From: Ophiostoma sp. CBS 140.51
Lineage: Eukaryota; Ascomycota; Sordariomycetes; Ophiostomatales; Ophiostomataceae
Direction of reading: 5' to 3'
DNA: 15,631 nt
Assembly: GCA_029298735.1 (NCBI GenBank)
Contig: JANSLP010000511.1
Span: 1-15,631, forward strand
Below are positions 8,993 through 15,631 of the stretch, piece after piece. Below the pieces are notes generated by a model. It was not told where the DNA came from and made no database searches. It saw only the letters and a program-made list of their open reading frames with translations. How positions within the stretch are numbered: the stretch's first letter is position 1; every line of letters begins with the position of its first letter. A program made the position numbers and the translations under genes.

Positions 8993-9202
8993 CCAAAACC
9001 ACCGCTGTTCTTTCCCCCATTTTCTCCAACAATCGCCACCATAAATCCCATCGCCTCTGCTGCTGCCCGCCCTTTTTGCCGCTCTTTTCGCCGCCCATGC
9101 AGGAACATTGACATCACCAACCGGATGCGACGCTGTGACACTAATAGCCAATACCCGATCTACCGTGTACCGACAAATTGTTTATTCCCTTTTTAATTCT
9201 AC

Positions 9203-10753
9203 ATGTTCAAGTCCTGCGACTACTGCCGGCACCGCAAAAAGCGATGCGTGGTGCCTGAGACGGGGACGGGAATGGCCACGCGGTGTGCCGATTGCGAGCA
9301 TCTGGACTTGCCCTGCGAGTTCAGCCAACGGCGGCCGAGTCTCAAACGGCGACAGACATCGCGGCACATTGCAGCGAGGCTAGGATTGGGGGGATTGGGG
9401 GAGTTGGGAGCAGTGACTGAGACACAGATGGGCGCCATTGCTCAAGACGTGTTCTCTGACGCCGGTCGACGACGAGTGCAGGTCGACAGTTTGAGCGGCA
9501 AGATCAACAAGACCTTGCTCGAGCGACGTGAGGCGGGTGGAAGAGACAACAACGTCCAACCTAACGACCAGCACAGCACAGAAGACGACGTACGAAACTC
9601 GGTTCAGGAGCGGTATGCCCACGATGTCCAGCCTTTTCTACCGTTTGTGCCAGTCGAGACACTGGCCGACAACGTTTTCGACGAGAATAGCATTCTGGCC
9701 GACTGTTTATCACGGGCATGTGCTCTGTCGCTCAACATGATGCATGCACAGCATGCTGGCGACCCAAAGGCAATTGACGACGCTGTTTCCCGCCAGCACG
9801 AACTGTCTCTGGCCGACGCAGCTGGTGTTTTATTGTTGATGCCCTGCATGCACTTTGCCGACGCAACGATTGAGCGTGTTCTCGATACTGTCGAAGCAGC
9901 CAGTCTTCGTGAACAACAAGAGGAGCAACGCATGTCAATTCCCCGACCCATCAGTGTGCCCTCCGGCATCATGGCAGGAGCTGTCAGTGCATATACCTGG
10001 AGACAGCTCGTCGACCGCCCTACCACAGTACTTCGTTTACCGACTGACATGCTCCATGGATACGCCATGTCCCTGGATGAATGCACATTTGCACGACACT
10101 ACCTTTTGCTGGCCGACATTGGCGCACGCTTCAACCAGCAGTGCATTCGTACAGAGCTGGACGGTGTCGGTGAAGGAAGCGATCCCACACAAACACAGAG
10201 TACACGCATAGCCTGGGCCAAACTAGAATACGAGTGCCTGATATGGCAGGTCCGTCTGCCGCCACATCTTCTTGACCTACGAGACGAGCTGCCAGCCACA
10301 CCCGAGTCTCTCGTTATGCACCAGCTGTCGAGCTTGGTCCTGCTGTCTTTGTACAGCTACATTTTGAACCGCGCTGACACATTGGGCAGCCTTGTCGCAC
10401 TTCGCCCCGTACCTGGTGTTCTCTACTTCATGTGCGCCTTGGCACGAAGTGTTTTCATCTGCCCACGGGCCGTTTTGGATAGATGGGACCTCATTGTCGA
10501 TATCCGAGCAACAACAGCACGCATCATGCTACGGCTATGGCACCAGACACACTTTGAAAACTGTCGCGCCATCCTGGACATGTGGACCGACGTGGAGGAA
10601 CGGCATCAAGCATTTGCAGCACAAGTACGAGAAGAGATTGGCACAGGGCCCTGGACAGTCGACGAGATTGACGGCTACTCTGTGTTTTGGACATATCGAG
10701 ACTTGAGAGCATTAACACTGGAGCTTATTGTCGGAGATCCAAGCATGCGTTGA
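9203..10753 (+). CDS. Zn2Cys6 (zinc cluster) transcription factor
   Basis: A single exon encodes 516 residues. The binuclear zinc cluster is complete at the very N-terminus: C5-x2-C8-x6-C15-x12-C28-x2-C31-x6-C38. It is followed by a basic stretch (RRPSLKRRQTSR, 43-54) that would contact DNA, and a Gly/Leu-rich low-complexity linker. Residues about 130-510 are helical and match a fungal-specific middle homology region in spacing (YECLIWQVRLPPHLLDL; later long hydrophobic helices), though the canonical 'LAIRMALDLGLHR'-type helix is not evident. The length is short for the class. It is nuclear and DNA-binding by family. Its place between two glycosidase genes suggests a pathway-specific regulator of beta-mannoside use, but the inducer and target site are unknown. 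I do not see grounds to equate it with ManR/ClrB, XlnR or AmyR. Confidence 0.92.
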   Translation: MFKSCDYCRHRKKRCVVPETGTGMATRCADCEHLDLPCEFSQRRPSLKRRQTSRHIAARLGLGGLGELGAVTETQMGAIAQDVFSDAGRRRVQVDSLSGKINKTLLERREAGGRDNNVQPNDQHSTEDDVRNSVQERYAHDVQPFLPFVPVETLADNVFDENSILADCLSRACALSLNMMHAQHAGDPKAIDDAVSRQHELSLADAAGVLLLMPCMHFADATIERVLDTVEAASLREQQEEQRMSIPRPISVPSGIMAGAVSAYTWRQLVDRPTTVLRLPTDMLHGYAMSLDECTFARHYLLLADIGARFNQQCIRTELDGVGEGSDPTQTQSTRIAWAKLEYECLIWQVRLPPHLLDLRDELPATPESLVMHQLSSLVLLSLYSYILNRADTLGSLVALRPVPGVLYFMCALARSVFICPRAVLDRWDLIVDIRATTARIMLRLWHQTHFENCRAILDMWTDVEERHQAFAAQVREEIGTGPWTVDEIDGYSVFWTYRDLRALTLELIVGDPSMR

Positions 10754-10848
10754 GGGCCCAAACATTCACCCAGTTTATGAAATCAAAGTATCCTTTTTAC
10801 CCAATCTATGAAGTGTATAACAAAATCAAATCAAATACAACCACTACT
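10754..10848. other. Convergent 3' intergenic region
   Basis: Only 95 bp separate the stop codons of the zinc-cluster gene (+) and the GH130 gene (-). The stretch is AT-rich toward the right, with ATCAAATCAAAT words. The 3' UTRs probably overlap. No separate gene or strong hairpin is seen. Confidence 0.6.
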
Positions 10849-11874
10849 TTACACATCCGCCGTGGCCACACCCAGCTCGCTGTCCGCCTGGCCGTAGTAC
10901 ATGAACCACTTGCCCTTGAACTGCACTAGCCCCTCGCAAAACACCACTTCGTTGACCAGCCCCTCCCGCTCGTTCTGGGCCGACACCACCAGCGACGGCT
11001 TGTCCAGCCGTGCCAAAGGGCCTTGGTCCAGCTTGTCAAAGTCAATCAAAAACTGGCTGATGGAGTATTGATTGTTGCGGTACCCAGCACAGCCTAGGGT
11101 GGCCGCATTGTACACCAGAATGTACTTGCCGTCGCGGGTCTTGATCGGTGCCGGGCCCGGTTCAAGAAGACGGGACTCCCAGGGGTGTACAGGCCCTGCA
11201 AAGTATTCGTTGTAAGGCTTGGCCGTCCAGTGCACGAGGTCCTCGCTCTCCGCTCGCAACAGAAACGAGTCGCCAAAGATCATTTCGTATTTGCCGTCCT
11301 TGTTCTTCTCCGGGAAAATGGCGCCCGACTTGGAGTGTCCCTTGCGGATGAGCGTGCGGCCCGTCTGGTCGCAGTACTCGACGTCTTCCAGATTGGGGAA
11401 GAGGGGCGGCTGCTTGGTCCAGTTGACCAGGTCCGTCGAGGTGGCCAGGCACATGCGCGGCATCTTGAAGTCCCACGCTGTGTAGGTCATGACGAACATG
11501 CCGTCAGCCGAGCGTGTGACTCTGGGATCCTCGACACCGCCGCCGGCCTCCCAGGGCTCCGAAGCTTCGAGCACAGGGCGGTCCAAACGTGTAAAGTTGT
11601 AGCCATCGTCGGACCAGGCCAGACCAATGCTCGAACACAGTTTGGCCGTCTGGGCGCGGTACAGCAAGAACACACGGTTGTCAAGTACAATGGCGGCAGC
11701 GTTGTAAATGTAGGCCGACTCGAATAGATTGTCTGGGTTGGGTGTCAACAAGGGGTTGTTGGCATACTTTTCAAAGGGGCCCAACGGAAACGACGGTGCC
11801 TGGTAGTTGGCATCGCCCTCGACCGACGAGGTCGTGATGACCGGTGGTGTAGACGCGTAAGCAGTAGATGGCAT
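10849..11874 (-). CDS. GH130 beta-mannoside phosphorylase or hydrolase
   Basis: A single exon of 341 residues starts at the ATG at 11874 (A at -3). An in-frame ATG 33 codons upstream lies next to the TATA box and is rejected. GH130 enzymes have a five-bladed beta-propeller and act on beta-mannosides with inversion, most by phosphorolysis. Family marks are NPLLTPNP (40-47), YNAAAIVLDNRVFLLYR (57-73), GVEDPRVT (113-120) with Asp116 as the expected catalytic acid, SGAIFPEK (183-190) and YYGQAD (326-331). Two places depart from typical phosphorylases: after PEK, FGDSFLLRAESEDLVHW replaces the MLHR-type phosphate-site segment, and LLEPGPAP (236-243) replaces KIGAGxPP. These changes recall the hydrolytic beta-1,2-mannosidase branch, so the reaction is undecided. 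No signal peptide is seen, so it is probably cytosolic, alongside the beta-mannosidase. Confidence 0.88.
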   Translation of the reverse strand: MPSTAYASTPPVITTSSVEGDANYQAPSFPLGPFEKYANNPLLTPNPDNLFESAYIYNAAAIVLDNRVFLLYRAQTAKLCSSIGLAWSDDGYNFTRLDRPVLEASEPWEAGGGVEDPRVTRSADGMFVMTYTAWDFKMPRMCLATSTDLVNWTKQPPLFPNLEDVEYCDQTGRTLIRKGHSKSGAIFPEKNKDGKYEMIFGDSFLLRAESEDLVHWTAKPYNEYFAGPVHPWESRLLEPGPAPIKTRDGKYILVYNAATLGCAGYRNNQYSISQFLIDFDKLDQGPLARLDKPSLVVSAQNEREGLVNEVVFCEGLVQFKGKWFMYYGQADSELGVATADV

Positions 11875-11959
11875 ATTGTAAGGTAGGTAGCAGTGTCGGA
11901 GACAGAAGGGATGTAAAGGCTGAGGTGTTGATGGGTGTTTACTGTTTACTGCCTGACTT

Positions 11960-11969
11960 CCGTATGCGG
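11960..11969. promoter_or_regulatory. CCG-N4-CGG element, candidate zinc-cluster site
   Basis: Everted CGG half-sites four bases apart (CCGTATGCGG) lie 86-95 bp upstream of the GH130 start, just downstream of its TATA box. Spacing and orientation differ from the CGG-N7-CCG in front of the beta-mannosidase, so the same protein need not bind both. Confidence 0.35.
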
Positions 11970-11977
11970 ACATTCAT

Positions 11978-11984
11978 TATATAT
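11978..11984 (-). promoter_or_regulatory. TATA box of the GH130 gene
   Basis: The minus strand reads ATATATAA, about 105 bp upstream of the GH130 ATG. It fits a leader of 50-75 bases that is rich in A and C. Confidence 0.6.
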
Positions 11985-12886
11985 GTTCTGTGTTCTCCAA
12001 AGCTATCCAAGCTATGACGGACAACGGCGTCCCGCAGGGTCTGTGGAGAAGAGCTCCATAGTATGTGGTATCTCCAACTATTTTTTTTATCTTTGCACCG
12101 AGATTTTTCTTTGTTTTTCTTTTATGGAGAATAATTCTTTATTTATTTTTCTTTACCTTATATAAATTCCTCAGAAAATTCCGCCGCCACCAACGACCGA
12201 CATTCTTTCCACAAGACACACGACGTCGAGGACGTCCCCTCTCCTTTCGACGACTCTCCACGGGGCCAGCTCCGCTTTCACCGCGATTGGCTGTTAGTGA
12301 TACGAACTAACGAAGTACACTTGCCCCAGTGCCAGTGGGATATCGGAAAAAACGTCGGAGATGCACAACGTGTCGCCTCCCTCTTGTTCAAAGTGTCTGT
12401 CACTCCGTCTCCTCTGTTTCTCCCCACAAAAGACGATCCAAAAGTCGACTCGAAACGCGGGGAAAGAACCGGACTCGACCATCCCAACAGTGGCCAGGAT
12501 TTCTGTGGATTTCCGCTCAAAATTCCGGTTTTCGGTCGATTGTTTCCAAAGATTGCACACAACCTCGAGAGACAAAAAGATGGAGGCAATGGCACATGGT
12601 ATTCACACAGCCAATAAGAAGTTGCCATCTCAGGGTCCGTCTGGTGTAAGTGTGCCTTTTTGCCAGGACCCACGAACGCCGCGAGGCTCCATTTAGGAAG
12701 GCACGGCGGCGACAGACACCGGTGGCACGCTTAACCTGTCATAGACTACAAAACGCACTCTCCGTTCTTTGGTCTCTTTTGTCCTCCGATGTTAGACCGC
12801 TGGGTTTTACCGCAGCTAACCCTCCGAGGCTGTCAAACTGCAAAGAAATACACAGCAAAAGGCAACGAGACTAATGGCAAAAGGAC

Positions 12887-12990
12887 CTGGAGAAAATGGA
12901 GAAACAGGGACGGTGAGGAAGACGAAGAAAAGGAGCAAAAAAAAGGGGGGGTGGGGGAGAGAGCGGAATGAACGAAGAGAGGAAAGGATT
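12887..12990. repeat. Long purine tract
   Basis: About 100 bases of the plus strand are almost entirely A and G, including runs AAAAAAAAGGGGGGG and GGGGGAGAGAG near 12937-12963. The complementary CT-rich strand faces the GH130 gene. Such tracts are common in fungal promoters, exclude nucleosomes and can adopt triplex structures. Confidence 0.65.
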
Positions 12991-13292
12991 TTCTTTGATT
13001 TTTCCTCTCTGGGACACATTCTGGGGCAGTTCAACACGACACAGTCGTCGCCTCCTCTTTTTCGACCTTTGTACGTCAGACTACAGACGATGCCCCTCTC
13101 CTCTCCGTGGTCTGTTATGTAAAGAGGCTGGTCTATTGCACTGTTGTCAGTCTAGAATCTCCCATTCTCGAGCGGAAATATTGTCGGAATCTTGAACAAG
13201 CCTTGCGTCCGTTCTTTCTAGTCGTTGTCGCTTTTTGCCTGCCACCCACATCTTTCAACACGTTTTTTACGTCGTTCTCCATTTTTTTGTTT

Positions 13293-13305
13293 CCCCAGAC
13301 TGGGG
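13293..13305. promoter_or_regulatory. creA site pair: Inverted pair of CreA/Cre1-type sites
   Basis: CCCCAG-A-CTGGGG is a perfect inverted repeat of CTGGGG, which matches the SYGGRG consensus of the carbon catabolite repressor CreA/Cre1/Mig1. Closely paired sites are the form usually needed for repression in Aspergillus. It lies 454-466 bp upstream of the sugar transporter ATG, suggesting glucose repression of uptake. Confidence 0.6.
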
Positions 13306-13525
13306 CCAGCCGAGACCTTTCAGACTCTTTCCAGACTCGTGAGCTCGCTTGTTTCCGCGCTTGACGACAAGAACGACAAAAACGGCGGAAAAAGAGAATC
13401 TCAACTGAACGACAACCCATACGAAATCAAAACAAAGGGGCAACACGCAACAGCCTCACACCACAAACAAACACCACACTTCCCAACATTGTCTACATTC
13501 TTCCCGTCACGCAACGTTGTCAAGC

Positions 13526-13532
13526 ATAAATA
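13526..13532 (+). promoter_or_regulatory. TATA-like element of the MFS transporter gene
   Basis: ATAAATA lies 227-233 bp upstream of the ATG. It is followed by a T/C-rich stretch with little G that looks like a fungal leader, implying a 5' UTR near 200 bases. Confidence 0.45.
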
Positions 13533-13571
13533 CTGAGGCCTTGGGACATCCACTTGCGGATTCATCTCACC

Positions 13572-13658
13572 ATGCATCGTGCAGATCACAGATACAAAGC
13601 CACAGTATCCGTGCAGCCCTCCATCAATCCTCTCTTTCGATATATTTACTATCCATAA
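13572..13658 (+). other. Upstream ORF of 28 codons in the transporter leader
   Basis: An ATG at 13572 in good context (CACCATGC, A at -3) opens a frame of 28 codons ending in TAA at 13656-13658, 100 bases before the transporter start and in a different frame. If transcription starts just after the TATA-like element it would be in the mRNA and could damp or condition translation. Confidence 0.4.
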
Positions 13659-13758
13659 TCCCTTATCATTTCTGTCAACTCTTTAATCACAATCTCCGTC
13701 CCATTTACACAACATCAGCTCCCATCTCACCATAATTCTTTATCACACTCCCTCACCC

Positions 13759-15375
13759 ATGACAACCCCAGACTCCAAGGCGGGTGTGCCGCCGAACCAT
13801 GTCGAGACCGTCGCCGCCCAGGCTGCCGTCGACGTGCTGCGTGACCACCGCGGCGTGGCCGCTCTCGATGTGGTCCGGCGTCTCGAGCCCGTGGACAAGA
13901 CCAGCAAACGCATGCTGCAGCTGTATGCCATTTGTGCCGTCATGTTTTTGGGGTCGACGACGGGTGGTTTCGACGGCTCGCTGATGGGCAATTTGTTAGA
14001 TATGCCGTCGTTCCAGCAGCAGTTTGGCGCATCGATCCTGGGCATCAAGGCCGGCTTGATTTCGAGCATGTACTCGATTGGGTCGGTGTCGGCGCTCCCC
14101 TTTATCGGCCCGTTGACCGACACATGGGGCCGCCGGTTCGGTATCATTGTCGGTTGTCTGGTGGTGATTATGGGCACCATCGTGCAGGGCACCTCGCACG
14201 CGCTCCCACAGTACCTGGCCGGCCGTTTCTTTCTGGGGTTTGGAGGTTGCATCGGCAACGCTGCGTGCCCGTCGTACGTCGTCGAGTTTGCCCACCCGGC
14301 GTTCCGCGGCGTCATTACGGGCCTCTACAACTGCTGCTACTTTCTGGGTGCTATCCTGGCCGCTGCCACTTTGAGGGGCTGTGTCGAGTACGACGACAAC
14401 CGGTCGTGGCTGATCCCGACATGGGTCCAAATCATCTTTTCGGTCATTCTGTTGGCTGGTGCCATCGTCGCCCCCGAGAGCCCCCGCTGGCTCTATGTCC
14501 ACGGCAAGGTCGAAAAGTGCCGCGAACTCCTGGTGAAGTACCACGGCAACGATAACCCAAACTCGCTGTACGTCGAGCTCGAGATGCGCGAGTTTACGGA
14601 AGAGCTGGAGCTCGACGGTGCCGACAAGCGCTGGTGGGACTACCGGGTGCTGTTCAACACCAAGGCGGCGCTGTACCGTGCCATCCTGTGTGCCGTCGCC
14701 GTTTCCGTCTTTAGCCAGTGGACCGGCCAGAACGGCGTGTCCTATTTCTTGCCGGCCATGCTCTCGACGACGGGTATCACCGACACCACCACTGTCCTCA
14801 ACATCAACCTGGGCATCACTATTGCCAGCGCCGTCGCCGCCTGCACGGGCGCTAGCCTGGTCGACCGCTTCGGCCGCCGCAAGATGCTGATTTCCTGCTG
14901 CATCTGCATGGCCCTGCTGTGGGGCGGCATGCTGGGAGGGACGGGCGCCTACTACACCTTGGGCAACACCAGCTCGGCCAAGGCGTCCATTGTCTTTATT
15001 TTCTTGATTGCCATTGTCTTTTCTGCAGTGTACACACCCTTCCAGGCGCTCTATCCGGCCGAGGTGTTGTCGTTTGAACAGCGTGCCAAGGGTATGGCCC
15101 TGCAAAACTTTGCCGGTTCGGCGGCCGGTCTGGTCAACCAGTTTGCCTTGCCCGTCGCTCTCGAAAAGATTACCTGGAAGACCTACTTTATTTACTTGGC
15201 CACCTGCTCCGCCATGGCCCTGTACTACTATTTTGTCATGGTCGAGACCCGTGGTCGCACGCTCGAAGAGCTCAACGATATTTTTGCGGCCAAGAACCCT
15301 TGCAAGGCATCTCGCTCTCAGGAGGGGGTGGACAGCATGTTCGTCGAGGTGCAGGAGATCAAGGCGAGTGTGTAA
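13759..15375 (+). CDS. MFS sugar transporter, fungal disaccharide/lactose-permease-like
   Basis: A single exon of 538 residues encodes a sugar-porter-family permease with a cytosolic N-terminus of about 50 residues and twelve predicted membrane segments split by a central loop (about 245-300). Signatures: GGFDGSL (69-75) in helix 1, DTWGRRFG (121-128) in loop 2-3, AGRFFLGFG (154-162), PESPRWL (239-245), QWTGQNGVSYF (320-330) in helix 7, DRFGRRK (369-375), and VETRGRTLEELNDIF (495-509), the PETKG equivalent. The pattern fits fungal lactose/cellodextrin-type H+ symporters rather than plain hexose carriers, though the substrate cannot be read from sequence. Next to two beta-mannoside enzymes, a manno-disaccharide is the likely cargo (inference). 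Codons are strongly biased to C/G at position three, more than in the phosphotransferase gene, consistent with high expression. A CreA-type site pair and a possible upstream ORF precede it. Confidence 0.93.
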   Translation: MTTPDSKAGVPPNHVETVAAQAAVDVLRDHRGVAALDVVRRLEPVDKTSKRMLQLYAICAVMFLGSTTGGFDGSLMGNLLDMPSFQQQFGASILGIKAGLISSMYSIGSVSALPFIGPLTDTWGRRFGIIVGCLVVIMGTIVQGTSHALPQYLAGRFFLGFGGCIGNAACPSYVVEFAHPAFRGVITGLYNCCYFLGAILAAATLRGCVEYDDNRSWLIPTWVQIIFSVILLAGAIVAPESPRWLYVHGKVEKCRELLVKYHGNDNPNSLYVELEMREFTEELELDGADKRWWDYRVLFNTKAALYRAILCAVAVSVFSQWTGQNGVSYFLPAMLSTTGITDTTTVLNINLGITIASAVAACTGASLVDRFGRRKMLISCCICMALLWGGMLGGTGAYYTLGNTSSAKASIVFIFLIAIVFSAVYTPFQALYPAEVLSFEQRAKGMALQNFAGSAAGLVNQFALPVALEKITWKTYFIYLATCSAMALYYYFVMVETRGRTLEELNDIFAAKNPCKASRSQEGVDSMFVEVQEIKASV

Positions 15376-15631
15376 GACAGTATGTTCGGGAAGTCGGTGG
15401 ATGGGTCTCTTGTTGAAGTCCAGCCCTTGCTTGAAAAAAAAGGGTGTAAATAGTAAGGAGAATTGTTGAGCTGGCCTCAGGCACTGGAGTGCCAGCTACA
15501 GTGCCAGCTACAGTGCCGGCTACAGTGTGGCACTGTATGCTCACTGAGCGCACATTTGAAGTTTGCGTTGCTCTTCGCGACGCGTAGATTATTGATGAAT
15601 CAACTATTTTCCAAAGAACCCCCCCCCCCCC
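15376..15631. other. Downstream region and poly-C end of the window
   Basis: No gene is seen after the transporter. The stretch holds its presumed 3' UTR with the tandem repeat. It ends in 13 consecutive C (15619-15631), which may be a true homopolymer that stopped assembly or a sequencing artefact at a contig edge. Confidence 0.5.
15488..15523. repeat. 12-bp tandem repeat, three units
   Basis: AGTGCCAGCTAC (15488-15499) is followed by a perfect second copy (15500-15511) and a third with one change (AGTGCCGGCTAC, 15512-15523). Next to it, ACAGTG (15523-15528) and CACTGT (15531-15536) can pair as a small hairpin. The array lies 113-148 bp past the transporter stop, in its likely 3' UTR or just beyond. 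Confidence 0.85.

Larger units (their letters stand above)
8400..9202. promoter_or_regulatory. Divergent promoter between beta-mannosidase and Zn2Cys6 genes
   Basis: The 803 bp hold no supportable gene. Toward the beta-mannosidase there are a TATA box (8536-8542), a CGG-N7-CCG palindrome (8543-8555), an inverted repeat (8511-8527) and a tandem 10-bp repeat (8573-8592). Toward the regulator there are two GTAAACGG repeats around an ACGGCCGT palindrome (8968-8992) and a CCAAT box at 9148-9152, 51 bp before its ATG. Bases 8760-8830 are purine-rich, hence CT-rich for the minus-strand gene. CreA-type SYGGRG words here are only the weaker CTGGAG/GTGGAG forms. Confidence 0.7.
11875..13758. promoter_or_regulatory. 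Large divergent promoter between GH130 and MFS genes
   Basis: The 1.88 kb hold no gene I can support. Near GH130 lie a TATA box (11978-11984) and a CCG-N4-CGG element (11960-11969). Bases 12078-12175 are T-rich. CCAAT boxes occur at 12286-12290 (minus) and 12611-12615 (plus). CreA-type SYGGRG sites include 12422-12427 (minus), 12457-12462, 13021-13026 and the inverted pair 13293-13305. A purine tract spans about 12887-12990. Near the transporter lie ATAAATA (13526-13532), a 28-codon upstream ORF and a T/C-rich leader up to the ATG. Short frames in the middle conflict on both strands and show no known domain. Confidence 0.65.

Noticed and set aside
9203..10753. Assignment of the regulator as ManR/ClrB or XlnR
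   Set aside because: Those proteins are much longer and I see no diagnostic sequence; only position suggests a mannoside role.
11875..11973. Longer GH130 protein starting at 11973
   Set aside because: That ATG lies right beside the TATA box, and the extra 33 residues are unlike the family; the ATG at 11874 fits.
12278..12696. Overlapping 93-131-codon frames on both strands in the 1.9-kb promoter
   Set aside because: Several frames compete for the same bases, none has a domain, and no splice pattern links them.
13996..15105. 369-codon open frame antisense to the transporter
   Set aside because: It is the mirror of a strongly GC3-biased gene, which avoids codons that read as stops on the other strand; the translation is low-complexity and unlike any family I know.

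Overview
The window looks like nuclear DNA of a filamentous ascomycete (Pezizomycotina). Genes are widely spaced. The two introns found are short (60 and 58 bp), with GT-AG ends and TTAAC/ACTAAC branch points. The regulator is a Zn2Cys6 protein, the transporter a fungal sugar-porter type, and promoters carry CT-rich tracts, CCAAT boxes and CreA-type sites. I cannot name the species. A run of 13 C closes the window and may mark a contig edge or gap.

Layout. Positions 1-3154 hold no gene I can support, apart from a possible 5' end of a minus-strand gene leaving the left edge. Positions 3155-4690 (+) encode an APH-type phosphotransferase in two exons. Positions 5120-5689 (+) encode a small protein, probably NTF2/SnoaL-like. 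Four genes then form a compact set: an intracellular GH2 beta-mannosidase (8399-5738, -, two exons), a Zn2Cys6 transcription factor (9203-10753, +), a GH130 enzyme (11874-10849, -) and an MFS sugar transporter (13759-15375, +). Beta-mannosidase and regulator diverge from an 803-bp promoter. GH130 and transporter diverge from a 1.9-kb promoter. Regulator and GH130 converge with 95 bp between their stops.

How the genes may work together (inference): the transporter imports a short beta-mannoside, and the GH130 enzyme and GH2 beta-mannosidase, neither with a visible signal peptide, split it in the cytoplasm. The adjacent zinc-cluster protein is the natural candidate regulator. A perfect inverted pair of CreA-type sites upstream of the transporter suggests glucose repression. 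The GH130 protein keeps the family catalytic Asp but departs from the usual phosphorylase motifs, so phosphorolysis or hydrolysis, and the linkage (beta-1,4, beta-1,2, or Man-beta-1,4-GlcNAc of N-glycan cores), are open. No secreted mannanase, epimerase or sugar kinase lies in the window, so it would be the inner, uptake-and-cleavage half of a pathway.
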